64,000 bases of DNA from Cryptomeria japonica (GCF_030272615.1 NC_081410.1:254369533-254433532), one strand, 5' to 3'; positions 11,538 to 23,299 are shown, numbered from the stretch's first letter. A program made the numbers and translations. Notes: a model not told the origin generated them from the letters alone.

Positions 11538-11550
11538 ATCTCCCCCTTTG
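11538..11550 (-). promoter_or_regulatory. Polypurine tract of element E
   Basis: On the minus strand CCAAAGGGGGAGAT directly precedes the TGTTAG start of the 3' LTR. The same phrase, with GCCAAAGGGGGAGATTG, precedes the 3' LTR of element D. Confidence 0.9.
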
Positions 11551-12017
11551 GCATTGATGGCAACACTCGTGTGAAAAATGGTCAGGGTTTCATCTATCGG
11601 TTTCATCCTGCCCTGCTCCCCCTGAGTTGAATATGCAAAATACTCCATATCTCCAAAAACTTCAAAACTCTGTAACTCCCCCTAATGTATACAACTCTTT
11701 TATTCCTTTTCACATCTATACTACTCCCCCCTCTGACATCAATGCCATTAAGAATTCTAAAAATAATTTCAAATAATAAGAACTGTACAATGAATATCCC
11801 TAAGAATTTCTTACTGGAGCTTGACCAATTTCAAGATTTCTGGATAAGCCTTCTCTAGTAACTCCACATAAGTATCCCAGCCAATTTTGAATATGCCAGA
11901 AATAGATACAAGTCCACTCAATAAATTTACAAAAGATTCTTTCTCATTTACCTCTGTCGTTGTGGGCTTTCCCACCATATCCATGCATTCTTTCTTGTGT
12001 ACACAAAGTGAATCTAA
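11551..12017 (-). other. 3' untranslated part of element E
   Basis: Between the stop of the second ORF and the polypurine tract there is no coding signal. On the element strand it carries purine-rich phrases such as AATGCCATTGATGTCAGAGGGGGGAG, a second polypurine-like motif. The plus-strand frame at 11887-12117 is a shadow. Confidence 0.5.
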
Positions 12018-15000
12018 TCATGGACTTACCAAGCCTCTCAGACTTCTGGCTCTTCGAATTATTTTGTCTCTTTCCTTCTCAAGAGCAGAAATTTGGTTCT
12101 CCAAGATCAAAATTTGACCATCAATTGATGTAGTCAATGAAATTAATCCATCAAAAGAGTTAGCAATACTTGCAATTTTCTCCTGAATCTTTTTTATCTT
12201 TTTATCTACATTTGTTGTAAGTATTTCAGTATTGCAATATACCCTATATATATTTGTACATTGTTTCAAAGAATTTTCTATTAGGATTAGCTTCTTCTCA
12301 ATATTTTTCTTCTCTGTTTCAATTACCTGATCAAAAGCGACTCTCTTAGCCTGAGTAAGTCTTTCTAGTGCTTGTCGGTTTGAGATTTTTTGTAAAGATT
12401 GAAAGTCTTTTGATATGTGCTTAGTGATTACCTTAAGCTTGCTAGAAGGGCTTGCTTCATTTTCAATCTTACATTCTAGGACCAATCTGTGTAGAACAGT
12501 GATTGATTGATCTATAATCCCCTTGTCTGTGGATCCCTCCTTCATCAATTTTTGAGTAGCCATCATCATCAGTTCAATGGCACTCATCTTTCTAATGGTT
12601 TTCTTTTCTACCTATGAAGTGTCAATTGACAATAATGATGGACCAACAACTGGTTCCCTGTCGGATTCCCATGTTTTCTCCTTTGATATTTTATCCTTTA
12701 TAACCTCCTCACTTGCACTGGTGGCTTCGCCACTTGGTGCAATTTGTGTAACTGTCGATTCCTTTGTAGGAATAGTATCCTCAACCTGTACATTTGTATC
12801 CAGAGGATAATTGTCCTCAATATTAATATCTTGTACAATGTTATCTTTTTCATTCTCAGTATTAACCGGTATCTCAGTATTTGTCTGTACATCTGTATTT
12901 ACCGATGGCTCAATTTCCACTATCTTAATATTTTCAAAACTAAGGGTGAAGTGCCCATAATCCCCTTTCCTTTTCCTTCAACTAGTGAATCTACAGTGTC
13001 TATCTTATTTTCCAGTGAAGTAAAGACTCCTCTATTTTCTCCCAAAAATTTGACCCATGCTTTTTGAGTTACCTTTATTATTTCATTCACTCTCCCTACA
13101 ATCAGGCTAGTTATCCTATGTTTACTATTGAAAAACAAATTGTCTATTGCCTCAATTGTCTTGCCCATTTCATCTGGAGCTGTAGTAACACAGATAGATA
13201 ATAGTTCTTGAATTTTAATGTGTTTATCTTCTTGCATAGCAGATAATCTTCTAGCATCTAACATGCTATATAACTCAACCGGCATTTGCTTTTCTATCTC
13301 TATTAAGGCTTTCTTATAGATATCCAAGTATAATAGGACTACTTATTCTACCTCTCTCTGTTCATCATCCTCTAAGTTTTTATGATTAAATTTAACATTC
13401 TTCAACATGCCATCTTTAGTAATTTCATCTACTATTTCTGCACAAGTTTTAGGTGGTATGATAGTTTCATTACTAGTTTCAAGTGTTGAGTCAATGCCAC
13501 TCTTCTTATTCCTCTTAGTAGTACCAGATGTAGCTGTAGGTGCTTGCTTCTATGCCAATAGCTTGATTGTGACCTTCCTAACCGGTTTCTTCTTTGCTTC
13601 TACCTTTGTTTCCTCCGGTTTCTTCCTAACAACCCTCTTAAATGCTAATGGTGTGTCATCGTCTAATTCAAATTTTGCAATAATAGGTTCAATATGAACT
13701 TCTGGATCCTTCCTCTTTCTACCTTTCTCTGGGATATCATCAATTAGTGCCTTGATGTCCTTTGAGACCTTCTGCACAAACTTACTTGCTTTTCCTTCTT
13801 GTTTCTCCCTTTTCTTCCAATTGAACTATGTTTCAACCTCTTGAGTCTTCTATTGTGTAGTACCATAGGTCTTCTTTGCATCATCTATTGGTGCATCAAT
13901 TACCATTTTTGCGTAGGTATCAAGAATATGTGCATCTACCTCATAGCCATTTCTTCGATCCAAATCTTTTGGGGCTTAACTGCTTCCATGAGAGTCTCAT
14001 CCTTCTTTACCATGAAGCATATGTCGGTAGAGTATTTATCTACAATATGCTCAGGTACCCTTACCCTAGACCTCATAGATTTTTGAAAAGCCTTAAAATA
14101 ACCCCATATCTTATCATCTCTCTGGCTTCCTAATGTAGCAATTGACTACTTTAATTGTCTTCCTACCGGAATGTCAAAAGCCCATTGCCTCTTGCCAAAA
14201 CCAAGTGAATAATTTAGAAAATATAGCATCAAGTAGACTAACAAGTTCCCATACCGAAAAGTTCCCTTCTTCTCTCCCTTAATATTTCCTAAGTTGATTA
14301 ACAACTCATCAAGTATCCAACCGCATAGATCTAACTTTACATTATCTCTCATCATTTTGTATGCAGCCAAAATGCATGAACTGGAAATAGAATTCAGTCG
14401 GTTTGACTGGGTTACCTTATATCTGATAATCATGCTACCAAATTTGATGTTTGTGTCAGTGATAGTACTCACTTTCATGGATCTTTTGTCAGATGTAGCA
14501 CTGATGATCTTCCTCATGAAGTCATTTGAAATTTTCTTATCTGGATGTTGCTCTACCGATGGCAAACCAGTAATTTCCTAGATGGCTTCCTTGGTGATTT
14601 TGTAAGGTTTGTTCAGCCATATGAATTCCCCATGTACTATGCTCAGTACAAATCTGATTATCTCATCTTCAAACTCTGGAATTTCCAGAATGTTTGTAAA
14701 CTCTAGTTCTTCAATATGTTGATATGTCGGTTTGATCTTTTCAGATTCTCCCATTAGCTCACTCATATACATTCCCTTGATTTTTGAAGTTCCCAAGTCC
14801 TTGATATGATAGTGAATATATGCCCTAATATCCTCTACATACACAACTCCCTCCAGAATGTGACAAAATGCTCCAACTGAGTCTTCCAGGGTAGCCACAT
14901 GTGGATACCGCTTGAAAATTGGTCTGGGCAGTTCTTGACCTCCATGACAGTTGGGTTTGCAACAAAAATAGGAATAGAAGATGATCCTGATTCCATGTTT

Positions 15001-15112
15001 CAAGATAAATACCTTTTGATCGCTCTCGGTGAAAACCTTCAACAAAGTCTTCCAAACCCCGATGAAATATCTCAAGAAGAAATCTGATTGCCTCTGAATA
15101 GCCTCTTATCAC
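12018..15112 (-). pseudogene. Second ORF of element E: unknown family, helical N-terminal domain, linker, C-terminal coiled coil
   Basis: A coding track of about 1000 codons with a few stops and frame changes. N-terminal part (15112-14146): apart from one TAG at 14578 it is open from 15075 to 14146; it contains FIWLNKPYKITKEAI then EITGLPS, shared in pattern with element D (EFMWLKKPLKITNNSI) and element F. Middle (13777-12612): a K/E/T/P-rich linker, e.g. KRVVRKKPEETKVEAKKKP. C-terminal part (12587-12018): 189 residues, heavily coiled coil, ending LEKERDKIIRRARSLRGLVSP, resembling LSHDKERIIGRVGELWSHI in element D. The helix-W-(K)ITxxAI-xGLP layout is reminiscent of plant mobile domain or putative plant transposon proteins, but I cannot confirm this. 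No enzyme motif is visible. It follows Gag and precedes the polypurine tract. Confidence 0.7.
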
Positions 15113-15339
15113 ATTTAGTCACTCTGAATCACTTTGAAATAGCTCTGAATAGAGGGTGATTAACAATGAAGTGTATTTGACCTTTTAACCTTCGAGAAAA
15201 ACCCTAATCTTCCATTGACATAAATGACTACTGGTGAAAGATACCGAATTTTTCTCAAAACATATCCATGCTGGATAATCCTCTCCAATATATTGAACAT
15301 CTTCCAGAACCTCTTCCCGAGGCATATGCAGCATCTTTA

Positions 15340-16500
15340 TGAATTTTGCCTACCCCTAAGGCATCTGCCTTAGTTATCGAATGAGCTTCCTACCGGTGCA
15401 GGAGTAGCCTCTTCTACTGGATAAGTAACTGGGACATTCCCATCTGATGATTGTTCTTCATTCTTCCTAACCCATCTCTGAGTATGATCTTGTCAAATTT
15501 CACTAGCCTTCTCTTTTCATTTTTCATTTGATCCTCCATTACTAACCGGTGGATTTTTGCTTCTACAGAACTTAGCAATATGTCCAACTTCATTGCATGC
15601 ATAACATGTAACATTTCTCTTTTTGAATTGCTTTGCTAAAACCGGTGAAATTGCTTGACCTACACTGATTAGCCATATGTCCAAATTTTCCACAAGCATA
15701 GCATTTAACATTCATTCTGTAATCTTCTATCTTATGACCAAACTTATTGCATTTAGAACATTTACCGAGAGCATAATCAGGGTTTTCGATTTTCTCTGTT
15801 TCTACATTGCCTAGCCATGTGACCAAATCTATTGCAAACAAAACATCTACTGTTGAATTTATAAGCATTGAATTTTCTTACTAGTGCCTTATGGTTTTGA
15901 TCTTCATTAGCAGTACTAGAACTCTGTCCTTGCTCAAATCCAAGTCCACTGAAATCTCTAATCCGCCTCTGTCTCTTCAATAACTCATCAAGTTATCCTA
16001 AGTTGATCTTGAATTTTTCTTTATACTCAATTGTAGTAGTCAAATCTTCTCTTAGTATTATCATTTGTCTCTCAAGCTCTTTCTCATTTCTTTGGGATTG
16101 TACCAAATCAATTCTCAACATATCATTTTCATGAACCAACCTACCACATTCTTCAAACTTGTTCTTTAGGGATACAACAATATTTTCTTCCTTTTTCTTT
16201 ATGTCCTTAATCTCCTTAGACATCTTCATAGTTATAACTTACATTTCATTTTTCATAACCATGTTCTCCTGACTCAATTTATGACATTGCTCCTTAAGTG
16301 CATTTTTCTCTTCATCATCATATTTTTGCAAAAGTTCCTTCCTCCTAGCTTGAACAGATGATAGCCTCTCTTGTAGGACAAGAATGAATTCCTTGTCAGA
16401 ATTCAATTCATCTTGTAGCTTTAAGTTCTTCAACCTTTCAGCATCATAATCTTCAAATGCCATCTCAAGGTGCTTCTCCAAATCCATATTCATGGATTCC
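15340..16500 (-). pseudogene. Gag-like protein of element E: coiled coil plus four CCHC knuckles
   Basis: Read on the minus strand from about 16493. First come two coiled-coil blocks (16493-16239 and 16229-15993) rich in E, K, L and N, joined through a stop at about 16239. Then come four zinc knuckles of the C-x2-C-x4-H-x4-C type: 15845-15804 (CFVCNRFGHMARQC, intact), 15760-15719 (CSKCNKFGHKIEDY, last Cys changed to Tyr), 15703-15662 (CYACGKFGHMANQC) and 15606-15565 (CYACNEVGHIAKFC). Small frameshifts separate the knuckles. The expected role is RNA binding and particle assembly. The capsid-type UBN2 domain of ordinary Copia Gag is not visible; coiled coil takes its place. Element D carries the same arrangement. 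Confidence 0.8.
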
Positions 16501-16546
16501 GATTTTAGGATCTTCCTTGAGCTGTTAAACTTCCTCTAAGGCACAA

Positions 16547-16559
16547 GGCTCTGATACCA
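16547..16559 (-). promoter_or_regulatory. Primer-binding site of element E (initiator tRNA-Met type)
   Basis: On the minus strand TGGTATCAGAGCC lies two bases after the 5' LTR. This is the standard plant primer-binding site complementary to the 3' end of initiator tRNA-Met. The same 13 bases occur in element D. Confidence 0.9.
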
Positions 16560-16561
16560 AT

Positions 16562-17509
16562 TGTTGGAAACCAATAACACTGAGAGGGGGGGTGAATCAG
16601 TGTTATACCAAAATAGTAGATTTTAGCCTTAATAAAACATGCATACACCAACCGATATATTGGTACATATAGAATAGAAAGAATTAAAGAAACCAATAAG
16701 CCAAACACATAAATGAGAATCATAACATAGATTCATATGTGGAAAACCTCAAAGAGGAAAAACCACGGTGGGATTTGTGACCCACAATATCAATCCACTG
16801 GGCATATGAAGAGATCTCACAAAATATGAGGGGCCTACACTTTCAGGAAGGCTTACAGCCTAGAGTACACTACTCAATCACAATAGGAGCCTCACTGACT
16901 ACATAAAATTCCAGACAACAATCTGGAGAAGTGTGAACTGCTAAGATCTCATCTTCTATGACAGAATACAGTTCTAGTTTAAGCTTTGTCTGTTCTAGTT
17001 TGAAACCCTATACCCCTTTACCGGAATAACCCCTTCAATAAATTCCTCACATACATAATCTATCTAAATAATTTTGCATCATATTACATTCACATATCCA
17101 TAATCTCCTATCTCATGTCTATGTTTCTATATCAAAATGATCTAATCAAACTGCCCTATATACCCTATACAAATTTATGCCTTATGTCATCTTACAAAGA
17201 TATATACAATATCAGATTATATGTCGGCTAGATAACATAAATGTATAAAAATTAAGACAAATTGTCGATGTCAGATCCAAGATGTGTCGGCCTCCAATAC
17301 CAATAACCTTTACTATACCATGTCGGCCTTCATTGCTAGTGACCAAAGAAATCCTTCTGACCTGCTGGTGTCAGTTCCAGTGCCGGTATAAAATCTATAA
17401 AGTGTCTGTCGGTACACCGTAGAATCAAAACATGAAGTCAAAACACAAAATCATGTTTCCATCAATGAAAACATAGAGAAACCAACCAATAGAGTGTCAA
17501 TTACCAACA
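16562..17509 (-). repeat. 5' LTR of element E
   Basis: It aligns with 10574-11537 over its full length with scattered substitutions. It ends CCAACA before target duplication AATGA (17510-17514). On the element strand the region near its 3' end reads TGATTCACCCCCCCTCTCAGTG, a motif also found at the LTR ends of D, K and, diverged, B and C. The open frame at 16505-16723 crosses the LTR border and is not a gene. Confidence 0.93.
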
Positions 17510-17514
17510 AATGA

Positions 17515-18895
17515 CTTTTGGAACCTTACATTTGAATGCCTACAATATTTAGTATTAATATATGGAATTAGTGATTATTATATTGAAGTGGATTTTACAA
17601 TCGCTATAATTATATAAAGAAATAATATTAACACTTAATGTAATTAAACTAGAAGAATTTATTTGGCTAATTAATTAATACTAAAGGGGTGTTGACCTTA
17701 TAGGTATAATTTATTCAGCTTTAATTAATGGGAAATTAATCGTAATGTCAAATATATTTTATTATGACTAATCAACACCTAGGAATAATTTAATTATTAG
17801 AATGGCTTTTGGACTTAGGAAAGGTCCTAAGGATATCCTTTGATACGTGAATGATTATTAACTTATCACTTGCATTAAAGAACTTTTTAAAGTAACACTT
17901 TAGATCTTGTATTAGAGAAACCTAGTGATTAACCATCATAACATTACGTCTTCACTAGTTATTTTGCCTTTAAAAAAATAAAAATTGTTGTTGCGTTTTT
18001 GCCCAAAAGTTTGGGCATGACATGGGAAAAATCCCCCAGTGTCATCCTGCAACGGAGAATAAGTCAATTATTCCTATGTGACAGTATTTAAGTTTCATTT
18101 CCCCTTCCATTTTGGCATAACATAGATACATGAGATCACGCATTCAAGTATTGTTTACCAACATTGAGCATTCTCAAGTCTCCTTTCAAGGCTAGGTGTT
18201 GCATTCAAGTCAAGGATTCAACCATTGAAGAGGAGATTCATTCCAACATTCAATTCCACACAAGAAAATCTATCTACATTCTATCTACAACCTCCCTTGA
18301 GGTGATTTACATTTCAGTCTTTCATTTACATTCACTTGCAAGTACTTTCTTTCATCATTTGGTTAATTCCAAAACTGGGGTTTGACCTGAAGGCAAACCC
18401 CCAATACCAACACCTTTCCCTCTCTTTTATGTGTGTAGGTTGCATGTGCACGGCTATACTTTCAAATTCAGTCTCCATTTTCAGAGGCAGAAAAACCATT
18501 TTCATTTCGCAGATTTTTCGAAGGACCGTGTACATTCCCGCCACAGTCTAGGCAACTTTTTCCCAAATTCGCAAGGTGACTTCATTTCGACAAATTATTG
18601 CTAGATCCAGGTGCACAGCTTCATCCTATACTTCTATCTTGAGTTATAATCAGATTTTTGTCACTTTTACACTTGATCATAAGTACGCAACTCAATAAAT
18701 TCAAATCTCAATCTCAAAAGAGGGGATTCACTTATCATCACTCAGAATTCAATCTCTTTCTCTAGAGGTTGAATCTACTGTATCTTCCCCCCTCTTCCAA
18801 TCTAATGCGTGAAAAGTGTTTGATGGGGAATCTAAAGTGAAATGTTCAAAGGCTTTCCTCTAGATCTCCATCATTCACCTTTTTCCAACATTACA
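17515..18895 (+). repeat. LTR of element J, second part (3' end)
   Basis: AT-rich sequence continues the repeat seen left of element E. From about 17990 it becomes LTR-like, with a weak TATA (CAGTATTTAAG, 18083). From about 18080 to 18895 it matches solo LTR H in order: GGTTTGACCTGAAGGCAAACC (H: GGTTTGACATAAGGTAAAACC), CCTTTCCCTCTCTTTTATGTGTGTAGG (H: CCTATTTCCTTTCTTTCTATGTGTAGG) and an end TTTTTCCAACATTACA (H: TTTTTCCACCATTACA). The next bases, CATTCTAAG, resume a Copia RNase H frame, so the end at 18895 is well placed. Short frames at 18164-18385 and 18336-18551 are not supported as genes. Confidence 0.6.
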
Positions 18896-19087
18896 CATTC
18901 TAAGACAAAGCACATATCAATCAAGTATAACTTTTTGAAGGAAAAGGTGGAAACAAGTGAAGTCAAATTGGTTTATGTGAACACTAAAGAGAAGATTGCA
19001 GATATCTTCACTAAACCTTTTCCCAAGGAATCATTTGAGTACTTTAGAGATAGATTAGGGGTCTCTACCCCTTCTATTGAGACTTGA
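18896..19087 (+). pseudogene. C-terminal end of Copia RNase H (element K)
   Basis: This is the last roughly 63 codons of a Copia polyprotein: HSKTKHISIKYNFLKEKV, then VYVNTKEKIADIFTKPFPKE and FEYFRDRLGV, ending in TGA at 19085-19087. It is the hallmark C-terminus of plant Copia RNase H, here without a stop. Everything upstream is missing because the LTR of J ends exactly here. Codons for N-P-x-HSKTKH would span the junction, so J probably inserted into K's RNase H with target CATTC. Confidence 0.85.
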
Positions 19088-19447
19088 GTGATGTGGATTT
19101 GCATCAATCCGGTATGCATTATCAAAACTATTATTCATTCTGGATTGATGAGATGGTGCTACTACTATGGGGGAGTAGTCAGATGTTTTATGATTTTTCT
19201 TTGATGTTTATGTCATATTTCTGGCATTGATGTCAAAGGGGGAGAGATATACATGTGAAAAATAGAGCTTAATTGAGATATTAGTTACAGGGGGATTTTG
19301 GTCTTTGTTTTGGTTATTTGGTTCAAAACTTCATTGTTATATCATTTGATTGGATGTCTTCTATTGGAGGAGACTTGTTTGGCACTTCTTGGCACTTAGA
19401 TATTTTTCACATCTAGTGTTTCCATCAATGCCAAAGGGGGATATTCT
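19088..19447 (+). other. 3' untranslated end and polypurine tracts of element K
   Basis: Two purine tracts typical of this Copia group occur: GATGTCAAAGGGGGAGAGAT near 19227-19247 and CAATGCCAAAGGGGGATAT at 19425-19444, the latter just before the LTR. Confidence 0.7.
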
Positions 19448-21652
19448 TGGCATTTTGGAAGAATTGATTATGTGTTGCATTGATGAAAAAACTAGCTTCT
19501 TTGGTTATCTACTGAGTTCTGGTAGAGTGGTTGGACTTAAATGATGATCAGGAGATTTGTTTCTAGTATATTCTGATTGGTGGAATTGGATTGGTTTGGT
19601 CATTCATGTTATTCAGATGCATGTCACATTCATTTGGTTCAGGATTTGGTGATCCGAAAGCTATCATATGTTCTAGTAAGCCTTTTGGTTATTGGTAAGG
19701 GTTCTACCGACAGAGCTTCATTGAAGATCTTTTGATGGATTCAATAAGTGGTGTTGGTGCAGCTTCTAGAAGGTTTTTCAAGATGTTGATGGTTATTGTG
19801 TTTGTGTTCCAGTTGATTGGTGGTATTTCATTTGCTTATGGTGACCTATTTTAGGTTCAGTCTTATTTTGCTAGGTTATGGGCCAGTTTATGTAATGTGT
19901 TGGTGGATGCTCTCAATGCGTTACCAGTTGGATTTATTGTTTGGTTAATGCTATTTTGGCCTTAGGGCGACTTGGATTATCATTGGTTTGTAGGTTTATG
20001 TAATGGATTTATTGTAGGGTGAACTCACAAAGTTGGTTCCCACTTTTTGGTACATCCTGATTTTTGTTGAAATCATAGATTTTTTTAAAAATATAATGAT
20101 TTCAGCTTTAAGAGGTCCCATTAGAAGTAATTAATTAAAGAGATTTAGATCAAAGGCTCTTAAATCAAATTTTTCTGGATAGAACCTCTCTACTTCTAAA
20201 TCATACTTGCAATGGAGTCTCCTTTGCATCTATCAAATGCTGATAAAAAACTAATTTTACATTAGTTTTTGGAGGGTCAAATGAATTCATTTAGAATTTT
20301 TTTTTTTTAAGTATTTAGTCCTTATTATAAGCTTTCCAAATAGTATAATTTATAATATATTTAATTTCATTAATATATTTTTATTTTATTTATTATGAAT
20401 GTAGGTTTTTCACTGAACATGAACTTCTTTGTTCAATGCATTGGGAAAAATAGTAAACTAATTCAAAAAAATCTGAAAAATATCTATGCACTAGGTATTG
20501 ATGTCTTCTTTCTAACAAAAAAAATAAAATTGAATTTTGATATATAGAGAACAAGTTATGTGTTCAAACGTACACCTATATCTAAATTATAATTAGTCGG
20601 ACTTCAAAACTTAATAAAATAAAAAATATTCAACATATCACTATCAAACCAACTGCAGGCCCCGTGTATTGATGTTACAAACCAAAATTCAAAAGAATTA
20701 AGTTTTATCATTTATAGAAAAAAAGTTATGCATTTCGAGATGCACATCACTCTTAAAAAATGTTGTTTTCTATAAAAAACTACTTTTTGAGGGAGATGGA
20801 AAAATCAATAAAATATTATTCAAAAAAAATTGAAAAAAATATTTTTAGAATCTACAAACAAGATCTAACAAATCACTAGTTTACATCATCTTCAAATTCT
20901 TAACGGTTTAAAAATTGTAGTTGTTGGAAAGTGAAGTTTTTTTTCAAAATGTTCATCTAAGTGTCAAAGTTGGTCAAAAAGTGGGAACCAGTATTGTGAT
21001 TTCACCCCGTATTATCTTTTAGGTGGCGGACCTAATTATTTAGGTTTAGGTTGGTATAAATATGATGTAATATCTCTTTGTAGATCATCGGTCGTGGTTG
21101 TGGGATTATCTATGTATGAATAAAGTTGTAATCATATGCAGAGGTTTTGGTCGATCATAGGTAATCGAATTGGGTTTATGTAAGAGGTTTAAGACCTTTG
21201 GCATTGAGCTTAACCAAAACTGTACTCAGGCATAGGAGATGTTATTCTTGCAATTCATTCTTATTTCTAGATTGTATTTTGGATTTCTTTTGTAGTCAAT
21301 GAGGCTCCTTTTGTGATGAGCAGTGCGCTCTAGGTTGTTGGCCTTCTTGCATGTGTAGGATCCTTATTGTAATCACATACTTACTGTAGAAGTATCATCT
21401 AACTATGGGTAGGCTTCCCAATGTGGTTTTCCCCTTTAGCGGGTTCTCCATGTACAAATATTGGTGTTATGTATTGTGGATGCATGGTAATTTGTTTATG
21501 ATTTATGTTTGTGCTTAATTGATATATCTACTATTCCAATAGTTGGTTTATGTAGTACGGTAAATTATTTTGTGTGCTTAAAGTTTCATAATCTGTTAAC
21601 AACTAATTCACCCCCCCTCTCCCCTCTCAGTTATTCACTGGTTATCCTAACA
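19448..21652 (+). repeat. 3' LTR of Copia element K (interrupted by a DNA element)
   Basis: It begins shortly after the polypurine tract and ends at TATCCTAACA. Before the end it carries GTGGTTTTCCCCTTT / GGGTTCTCCATGTACAAATATTGG (21419-21465) and ATTCACCCCCCCTCTCCCCTCTCAG (21606-21631), both shared with the LTRs of B, C, D and E. A TATA-like GGTATAAATATGATG lies at 21052. Bases 20017-21008 are a later insertion, so the LTR proper is about 1.2 kb. The exact start is uncertain by a few bases. Confidence 0.7.
20017..21008. mobile_element. Non-autonomous DNA transposon with terminal inverted repeats
   Basis: The left end GGGTGAACTCACAAAGTTGG then TTCCCACTTTTTG (20017-20049) is matched in inverted orientation by the right end (about 20975-21008, reverse complement GGGTGAAATCACAATACTGG then TTCCCACTTTTTG). 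The inverted repeat is about 33 bp with roughly six mismatches. The interior is AT-rich and has no open frame, so this is a MITE-like or deletion derivative. GTA flanks both sides (one base offset on the right) and may be a 3-bp target duplication, which would fit CACTA or PIF/Harbinger rather than hAT or Mutator. The superfamily is not assigned. Confidence 0.75.
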
Positions 21653-23299
21653 AAAGGGACTAGCCAAATTGTAACAAAGAAAGCTAGCAATAAGAACAAG
21701 GTCAACAAAAGAAAGGAAAATTCCAAAGTCACCTAGAGAATAGATAATAAACAAGTTAAGAATACCAAGACTACCCATAATCCATGTGACTTCAACACTA
21801 AAGTGGTAAGAGATAATAATTATAGTGTAAGTAATTTCCACCTTATCAAAGTATGATTCAATATCTTGAATCACATAAATGGTGAGGGATCATAAAGAAC
21901 CCAACCACTTCTAGAACCTAAGGGTAATCCAAGGGCACAAAGGAAAATCATGACATAACAAAAGGCAACCATCCTATAAATTATGAGAATCATTAAAGAT
22001 TAAGACTTTAACATTAAGGGGAATTATGGGGTCATTGTAATCCTCATCATTTAATTTATCAATCCAAGGTAGTGTACATGGCTGTATGCAAAAGAGAATG
22101 AAGAAAACTAGTTTGACAGTCTATTCTAACTTGCAGGAAATGAAAATTAATCTAAGGCACACTTGCATGGAAGGAACGACTAATATATCTCACACTTTCT
22201 AGAAAATAAATAAGTTAATCTAATTCACACTCGCTAGAAATAAAAATCTTTATAGAAATTGAATTCACTCTAAGAAAATCTAGAAAATACATTGTTGGAA
22301 ATGAAACTAGTCTATCCTATTTCCTCTGGCTGAAACAAGCCTTTCTAATCCCCCCTTTTCTCAAATGATTAAAATAGATTTATAGAATTGATATCCCATA
22401 TCTACCTAACCAATCCACTAAGAATGTGGATCCAATATCCTATTTCTGTAGGGTCATTTACAAAAAAATTGAGAAAACTGACACTATTGTCCTTCATCTT
22501 GCCAATCTGTCTTGGTCATTTTCTATCATGAACTTCTCCTTCCCTATTGATAATCTTTCCAAATCCTCAAAAGACGTTTTATCCCCCGAAGTATAATTTC
22601 TAGATCATTTTGAATTTTTGAATTTCTTTAAGAAACAAGAGAGATATCATCATTTTACAGAGACTTCATTTTTTCACAATTTCTAGGCTCTTGGTTCTTA
22701 GGAAGTCTTAAGTTATCAACATGAATGAAGGAATTAATCATCAATTTTGTTGACAAAATCATTTTGTATCATAATGAATAAGATTCTAAAATCATTTAAT
22801 CACATTGGAGTTCTTTGTTAACTTGAGTTATCTTTGTTAGAGGAAGATAACGTAGTGTAGTATGCAACTGCAACTTGAATGAAACAAATAATTTTCCCAT
22901 TGATTTAGGAATGAATGATGCTCCATGATTTTTCATGAATGTTGGAGTGTTATTGGATTCTTCAAAAGTATTCTCTATCTTCTTTTAATTTCTTCAAAGC
23001 CTTTTCAGGATTTGTTTGAAGTTAATGTCTAGAGCCCTCTGCTGCAAGTATTTTTGAAGCTTCTTCTTGTCATGAGTTATTCAATAACTCATTCATCTAT
23101 ATTGTAACATCTTGCACACTCATAGAGACATATTAAAAGCATTTTGGATCAAATTTATGTACTAAAAATAAATCAAATATCTACTCTATATTCTACCTTA
23201 AACAAGCTAGAGAACTTTCAATTATTACTCAAATCCACTTTTGCAATAATACACTAAGAAGAGAAAGATGATTTTAATGGGTAAAATATGAGACAATTT
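21653..23299. other. No recognisable gene or element
   Basis: AT-rich sequence with no open frame above about 75 codons, no LTR ends and no recognisable protein motif on either strand. It may be the 3' flank of the LINE or old repeat debris. The frames at 21509-21736 and 21647-21874 overlap the LTR end and look accidental. Confidence 0.5.

Larger units (their letters stand above)
10574..17509 (-). mobile_element. Element E: complete pol-less LTR retrotransposon
   Basis: Two LTRs in direct orientation (10574-11537 and 16562-17509) flank 5.0 kb of internal sequence. Target duplications AATGA lie at 10569-10573 and 17510-17514. The element reads on the minus strand: a primer-binding site matching initiator tRNA-Met next to the right LTR, a polypurine tract next to the left LTR. 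Inside are a coiled-coil Gag with four CCHC-type zinc knuckles and a second multi-part ORF of unknown family. There is no protease, integrase, RT or RNase H, and no deletion scar where they should be, so it was probably mobilised in trans. The LTR and priming signals resemble the Copia elements B, C and K. Element D at 47407 has the same layout. Confidence 0.93.

Noticed and set aside
12744-13067. Plus-strand ORFs opposite E's second ORF
   Set aside because: They lie antisense to the better supported minus-strand coding track and are hydrophobic shadows of acidic linker codons.
16547-16559. tRNA gene fragment
   Set aside because: The match to the tRNA-Met 3' end is explained as a primer-binding site next to the LTR.
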